Below are positions 58,755 through 64,000 of a stretch of 64,000 nucleotides of DNA, piece by piece. A model generated the notes under the pieces. The model ran no database searches. It saw nothing but the letters and a program-made list of their open reading frames with translations, and was not told the origin of the DNA. Position 1 is the stretch's first letter; the number at the start of each line of letters is the position of its first letter. A program made the position numbers and the translations under genes. The stretch is from Hymenobacter coccineus (GTDB lineage Bacteria > Bacteroidota > Bacteroidia > Cytophagales > Hymenobacteraceae): contig NZ_MDZA01000222.1 of NCBI RefSeq assembly GCF_001816125.1, positions 28,923 to 92,922 on the forward strand, given 5' to 3'.

Positions 58755-60050
58755 ATGAAAGCCACTCAGATACTGCGTTACACCTTGCTTTGGACTGCGA
58801 CACTGCTGCTGGGGGGCCTAGGGGCCCGGGCGCAAACTGCCGTGCCGGAATCCGTATTTGCCGGTGCTCCGGTGGAAACCATTGAGCCGGGAAGGGAGGG
58901 GTTTGCGCTGTTTGATAAGGCATTTTACGCCAATCAGTTGTTTTTGCTGGGCGAAGCGCACGGGGTGCGGGGGCCCCAGGACGTTGACTTTGCCCTGTTG
59001 AAGCACCTGAATGCCCGGGCGGGGGTGCGTACCTACGTGGCCGAAGTGGACTGTGCCAAAGCCTACTACCTGAACGAATACCTACGCACGGGCCAGGATA
59101 GCACGCTGCGGCTGGTGTTCAGGAGCTGGGCGGCTGGCCGGGCGCAATGGGCCAACCAGGAGTTCTACCAGAAAATCCAACGCATCAGGGCCCTGAACCG
59201 GACACTGCTGGCGGCGCGGCGCATCCGGTTCGTGGGGCTCGATGCGTTGCAGGATTTGCCGCTGGTGGCTGATTACCTCGCGGTGCTACTGCGTAACGCG
59301 CCGCTGGCACCTGAGCTGCGCAGCCGCGTCGATTCGGTGGTGGCGGTGTTGCGGCAGCCGGGGGCCCCGGGGCTGCTGGGGGTGGCGCGGCGGGCGCTGG
59401 CCAGCGTGGGAGCAAGGGCTGAATACGACGACTTGCGCCACGCGCTGACCAATGCGGGCTACGACCTGCGGGCCGGCCGGCGGGAGGACAACATTTTTGC
59501 CAACTTCCAGGCGCTGGTGCAGACGAAGCGGCTGGTCCACGAGAAGCTGTATGGGATGTGGGGCCTGGGCCACGTGCTGCAAAGCCCGCTGCAAAACGGC
59601 TTTTTGGACCTAGCGGCCCGCATTCGGCAAAGTGCATTGCCAATGCACGACAAGGTGGCGTCGGTGCTGTGCGTGCTCAGCGAGTGCCGGATGCTGTACC
59701 CGACGGATGGCTTGCCGGGGCCCTGGCAGGCGGCGGGGCAGCCATACACCGTCACCGATAAGTTCAACCACGACGGACCCCTGGTGACGATAACGGGCCT
59801 GGCCGACCTGAAGCAGCGCACCGCACCCGGCAGCACCACCTTAGTGTGGCTGGATGCGCCGGGGGCCGCCGCTACCCGCCAGCCCATTCAGCTGTGCTAC
59901 GCGCCAGGGATGCCGCCAGAGCAGCAAATGCAGTTCCGCCCCGAACTGCCGGCCACGGCCTACGTGCAGTACCTGGTGCTGGTGCGCGGCTCGGGTCCCG
60001 TAACGCCGCTGGGGGCCCCGGCGGCGGCAACCAGCAGCCGGGGCCAGTAG
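58755..60050 (+). CDS. Secreted EreA/ChaN-like (Tiki-superfamily) protein of unknown function
   Basis: The 431-residue protein has a signal peptide (LWTATLLLGGLGARAQ) and a core starting ANQLFLLGEAHGVRGPQDVD with VRTYVAEVDCAKAYYLNEYL. The LGEAHG motif and downstream acidic/histidine residues resemble the erythromycin-esterase/ChaN group, which includes both hydrolases and heme-binding proteins. It cannot be assigned to either from sequence, and resistance should not be assumed. TTTG four bases before the ATG suggests a leaderless transcript. The C-terminus is Pro/Ala-rich. Confidence 0.75.
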   Translation: MKATQILRYTLLWTATLLLGGLGARAQTAVPESVFAGAPVETIEPGREGFALFDKAFYANQLFLLGEAHGVRGPQDVDFALLKHLNARAGVRTYVAEVDCAKAYYLNEYLRTGQDSTLRLVFRSWAAGRAQWANQEFYQKIQRIRALNRTLLAARRIRFVGLDALQDLPLVADYLAVLLRNAPLAPELRSRVDSVVAVLRQPGAPGLLGVARRALASVGARAEYDDLRHALTNAGYDLRAGRREDNIFANFQALVQTKRLVHEKLYGMWGLGHVLQSPLQNGFLDLAARIRQSALPMHDKVASVLCVLSECRMLYPTDGLPGPWQAAGQPYTVTDKFNHDGPLVTITGLADLKQRTAPGSTTLVWLDAPGAAATRQPIQLCYAPGMPPEQQMQFRPELPATAYVQYLVLVRGSGPVTPLGAPAAATSSRGQ

Positions 60051-60146
60051 CGACGTGGCCGTGTATGAGCGGCTTGGTGCATAGATTAAGCAAGGGCCCC
60101 AAGCCGGCCGCCGGTTACCTTGGCCAAGAGCAATAACTTCTTTCGC

Positions 60147-61187
60147 ATGAATGCTTTTCCTGCCGCGCCGCGGCTTTCGCGCTCGGACCTGGGGCTGGTA
60201 GCCGCGTACTGGCTCGTGGTGGGGCCCATCCTGCTGGTGCAGTACGGGGCCGATACCGGTTGGGGCTGGGCCCGGACGCTGCCGGTGGTGGGGGCCACGG
60301 TGCTGCTGGACACGGCCACGGTGGGCCTACTGGTGGGCGGGCTGCTGCCGCTGTTCCTGCGCCGGCGGCACTGGCTGGGCCTGGCGCTGCTGCCCCTGTT
60401 CCTGTTGCTGAGCGGCTGTGCTTACTTGCGCCTCTACGGGGCCCTGCTTGGGCACGGGGGGCCGCTGTCGGGGGCGCGGCTGGTGCTGGGGGCCGTGGCC
60501 CACGCCAAAAGCTATGGCCTGCTGGCCGTGCTGCTCACGGGCAAGCGCTACTTCGAGGCCCAGCAAAAGGTGTTGCAACTGCGGCAGGCCCAAACGGAGA
60601 GCGAGCTGCGCCACCTCAAGGCCCAAATTGACCCGCACTTTCTGTTCAATAACCTCAATGTGCTGCGGGGCCTCATTCAGCACGACCCGGCCGAGGCCCA
60701 CGAGTACCTCACCCGCTTCGCCGCGCTGTACCGCTTCCTCATTCGCCACAAAGACGACGATTTTGTGACGCTGGCCGAGGAGCTGCAATTCGTGGACGAA
60801 TACATCTACCTGCTGCGCCACCGCTTCGGGGCGGCCTACGAGTTCCGGCAGGAGCTGCCCGCGGCGGCTGAGCTGCACCGGCTGCTGGTGGTGCCGGGCA
60901 CGGTGCAGCTGCTGGTCGAAAACGCCATCAAGCACAACGCCGGCGACGACGACGACCCGCTGCGCATCACCATCGGGGCCACCGCCGGGGCCCTGCGCGT
61001 GGCCCACCCGCGTCGGCCCAAGCGCACGGCCGTCGATTCGCTGGGCACGGGGCTGGCCAACCTGCGCGAGCGGTACCGGCTGCTGGCCGGCCAGGAAATT
61101 GCCGTTACAGCCACCGCCGCCACCTTTGCCGTGGCCGTGCCGCTGGTAGCGCTGGCCCCGGGGCCCCCCAAACCTGCCTTGCGATGA
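60147..61187 (+). CDS. LytS-family sensor histidine kinase
   Basis: The 346-residue protein has four predicted membrane helices in its first 140 residues and then the His_kinase phospho-acceptor motif LKAQIDPHFLFNNLN, followed by a degenerate HATPase (QLLVENAIKHN; GTGLANLRERYRLLAG). It overlaps the response regulator by four bases (ATGA), so they form one signalling unit. The N-terminus could also be a TTG at 60120; a box TACCTTGG at 60116-60123 favours the ATG at 60147. The signal is unknown. Confidence 0.88.
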   Translation: MNAFPAAPRLSRSDLGLVAAYWLVVGPILLVQYGADTGWGWARTLPVVGATVLLDTATVGLLVGGLLPLFLRRRHWLGLALLPLFLLLSGCAYLRLYGALLGHGGPLSGARLVLGAVAHAKSYGLLAVLLTGKRYFEAQQKVLQLRQAQTESELRHLKAQIDPHFLFNNLNVLRGLIQHDPAEAHEYLTRFAALYRFLIRHKDDDFVTLAEELQFVDEYIYLLRHRFGAAYEFRQELPAAAELHRLLVVPGTVQLLVENAIKHNAGDDDDPLRITIGATAGALRVAHPRRPKRTAVDSLGTGLANLRERYRLLAGQEIAVTATAATFAVAVPLVALAPGPPKPALR

Positions 61188-61984
61188 ACATCCTGATTCT
61201 GGAAGACGAAGAGCTGGCCGCCCGGCAAACGGTGGATTTCCTGGCCCGCGCTGGGCTGGCGCCGCCGGCCCCGCCCGTGCTGCGCAGCGTGGCCAAGGCC
61301 CTGGCCTGGCTGGAAACGCATCCCATGCCGGACCTGATTTTCTCCGACATCGAGCTGCTCGATGGCAACGTGTTTGGGCTCTACGAGCAGTTTCGGGTGA
61401 CGTGCCCGGTCATTTTCACCACCGCCTACGACCAGTTTTTGTTGCCCGCGTTCCGGGGCAACGGCATCGCCTACCTGCTCAAGCCGTTCGACTACGCCCA
61501 GTTTCGGGAAGCCCTGGACAAATACCAGCTCCTGGCTGGGGGCCTCAGCGCCGGCCCCGGGGCCCCCGGGCCAGGGCACCTGGCGCTGAGCCCCGAGGTG
61601 CTGCGGGCGCTGGCCCAGGCCCTGCACCCGCCGCCGGGGCCCCAGTACAAGCAGCGGTTCTCGGTGCGGATGCGCAACGGCCTCTACGTGCTGCCCGTGG
61701 CCGACGTAGCCTACGTGCAGGCCGATGCGGGCGTGGCCTTCGCCGTGGACGCGGCCGGCGCGCGCTACCCGCTGGCCGGCACGCTGGCCGAGGTCGAGCG
61801 CCAACTCGACCCCGCCCACTTTGGCCGCCTCAACCGCTCCGAGCTGGTCAACATTGCCTTCGTGGCGCGCGTGGAGGCTTACTTCAACAACCGGCTGGCG
61901 GTGCAGCTGCGCACGAAGCCCGAGGCGGTGCTCACCACTAGCGCCGCCCAAACGCCCGAGTTCCGGCGGTGGCTGGAAGGGTAG
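61184..61984 (+). CDS. LytTR-family response regulator
   Basis: The 266-residue protein has a receiver domain with phospho-acceptor D in LIFSDIELLDGNVFGL and K in YLLKPFD, a Gly/Pro-rich linker, and a C-terminal LytTR DNA-binding domain (NGLYVLPVADVAYVQADAG; FGRLNRSELVNIAFVARVE). Such regulators bind direct repeats upstream of target genes. It overlaps the LytS-like kinase. Confidence 0.92.
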   Translation: MNILILEDEELAARQTVDFLARAGLAPPAPPVLRSVAKALAWLETHPMPDLIFSDIELLDGNVFGLYEQFRVTCPVIFTTAYDQFLLPAFRGNGIAYLLKPFDYAQFREALDKYQLLAGGLSAGPGAPGPGHLALSPEVLRALAQALHPPPGPQYKQRFSVRMRNGLYVLPVADVAYVQADAGVAFAVDAAGARYPLAGTLAEVERQLDPAHFGRLNRSELVNIAFVARVEAYFNNRLAVQLRTKPEAVLTTSAAQTPEFRRWLEG

Positions 61985-62048
61985 GGGCCCGGCGCGTGTT
62001 ATTTTACCGTGTTTTAAATGGCCCTAGCGGGGAGCTAAAACGGAATGA

Positions 62049-63410
<1,362 letters not shown>

Positions 63411-63458
63411 CCTGGTGCGGGCTGAGTAGGTCCGCACGGTTGAACGGTTTACAAATTG

Positions 63459-63495
63459 AAAAAGCCTCCGCTGTGCCGAACAGCGGGGGCTTTTG
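63459..63495 (+). terminator. Terminator after eno
   Basis: AAAAGCC-CCGCTGT pairs with ACAGCGG-GGCTTTT around a 5-base loop. The following TAGCTTTA (63498-63505) is a near-consensus -7 box for the next gene. Confidence 0.85.
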
Positions 63496-63530
63496 CGTAG
63501 CTTTAGGGGCCCCTAAACGGCGAACGACCG

Positions 63531-63851
63531 ATGACAATACCCCGATTCCTGGTGCCGGTGCTGCGCGTGGTGCGCAGCTTTTACTTCCTCGTGGGCGGGG
63601 CCTTTGTGGTGTGGATGGTGGTGTTCGACGCCAACGACGTGAGCAAGCAATTCGACATCTACCGCAAGTACCAGGACCTGCTCAGCGAAAAGCAGTACTA
63701 CCTCGACAACATCGAAACCGTGAAGAGTGACCGCGCCGAGCTGATGAGCAGCCCCGCACTGCTGGAGAAATTCGCCCGCGAAAAATACCTGATGAAGCGC
63801 CCCGGCGAGGACCTGTTCATCATGGTGCCCGAAGACGCCGAGGGCAAGTGA
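63531..63851 (+). CDS. FtsB/DivIC-like septum-formation protein
   Basis: The 106-residue protein has a short cytoplasmic start, one membrane helix (SFYFLVGGAFVVWMVVFDAN) and a periplasmic coiled coil (YRKYQDLLSEKQYYLDNIE), then the conserved FAREKYLMKRPGEDLF motif. This is the layout of FtsB/DivIC, which bridges FtsQ and FtsL at the divisome. It lies after eno, a known Bacteroidota neighbour pair. Confidence 0.88.
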   Translation: MTIPRFLVPVLRVVRSFYFLVGGAFVVWMVVFDANDVSKQFDIYRKYQDLLSEKQYYLDNIETVKSDRAELMSSPALLEKFAREKYLMKRPGEDLFIMVPEDAEGK

Positions 63852-64000
63852 ACAGGGCCCCCGGGGCCCTGTTTGGCTTACTGGCCTGGGCGGCGGCCGG
63901 CCTGGGGGCCCCCGTGGCGCGGCCCCCCGCAGGCCTACCTGGCCCGCCAGTTTCTGTTAAAAGCGTTGGCCGGCCGGCCCCGCGCCGCGCACGCCGCGCT
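63848..64000 (+). CDS. Start of a possible secreted protein, incomplete and perhaps frameshifted
   Basis: A GTG overlapping the previous stop (GTGA) opens a frame reading MNRAPGALFGLLAWAAAG, a plausible signal peptide, to the window end. However a more protein-like helix (QAYLARQFLLKALAG) lies in the next frame after the six-C run at 63923-63928, so the gene may be frameshifted by one base. A perfect palindrome (ACAGGGCCCC/GGGGCCCTGT, 63852-63872) lies at its start. Family unknown. Confidence 0.35.
   Translation, partial: MNRAPGALFGLLAWAAAGLGAPVARPPAGLPGPPVSVKSVGRPAPRRARRA

Noticed and set aside
58755..60050. EreA-like protein as an antibiotic-resistance esterase
   Set aside because: Only the broad LGEAHG-type core is shared; catalytic assignment is not supported.
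60836..61951. 371-codon minus frame opposite LytS/LytTR genes
   Set aside because: Shadow of two overlapping, family-supported genes.

Overview
The window looks like a chromosomal segment of a member of the Bacteroidota, most likely a GC-rich Cytophagia such as Hymenobacter (family Hymenobacteraceae). The genus is an inference. It rests on Bacteroidota-type promoters (TAnnTTTG at -7, TTG or TTTG about 20 bases upstream), the near absence of Shine-Dalgarno sequences, the tRNA-Tyr/Gly/Thr-tuf and tRNA-Trp-secE-nusG order, a DUF3467 gene after rpoC, a BY-kinase capsule cassette and high GC outside the ribosomal genes. No rRNA, CRISPR array, insertion sequence, prophage or plasmid function was found.

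Layout. 1-3.99 kb (minus): polysaccharide export lipoprotein, Wzc-type tyrosine autokinase and the start of a PHP-type tyrosine phosphatase, one capsule/EPS control operon. 4.2-24.6 kb: housekeeping genes on both strands: acyl-CoA dehydrogenase, rpsU, xerC, hpf, metK, an rRNA-methyltransferase-like protein, ahcY, a DyP peroxidase, an SDR enzyme, pnuC, two LPS-type glycosyltransferases, an ECF sigma factor with a small ZAS-type anti-sigma candidate, gmk-nadD, frr and pyrH, a biotinyl carrier protein and a secreted M1 aminopeptidase. 24.7-58.6 kb (all plus): a nearly unbroken translation/transcription supercluster: tRNA-Tyr-Gly-Thr-tuf, tRNA-Trp-secE-nusG-rplKAJL-rpoB, rpoC-DUF3467, rpsL-rpsG-fusA-rpsJ, the S10, spc and alpha operons, rpoA and rplQ. 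58.7-64 kb: a secreted EreA/ChaN-like protein, a LytS/LytTR two-component pair, eno, an FtsB/DivIC-like protein and the start of another reading frame.

How the genes work together. The left end makes and gates extracellular polysaccharide. MetK and AhcY form two steps of the methyl cycle, on opposite strands. PnuC and NadD serve NAD synthesis. Gmk, PyrH and Frr are core nucleotide and translation functions. The supercluster supplies most large-operon ribosomal proteins plus EF-Tu, EF-G, RNA polymerase, SecE/SecY, Map and IF-1. It is cut into transcription units by internal terminators and new promoters, notably before rplC and rpsH, and several junctions carry hairpins that look like ribosomal-protein autoregulatory elements.

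I did not find a clear new multi-gene defence or mobile system. The most interesting signals are: TTTG-N4-ATG promoter/start fusions predicting exactly leaderless mRNAs; heavy use of GGGGCCC; an unusually long structured rpoB-rpoC gap; candidate autoregulatory leaders for rpsM, rplC, rpsG and fusA; an RGG-like tail on S3; an ECF sigma/soluble ZAS pair; and slippage-prone repeats in the tyrosine tail of Wzc. Counts and folds were made by eye; no search or folding program was run.
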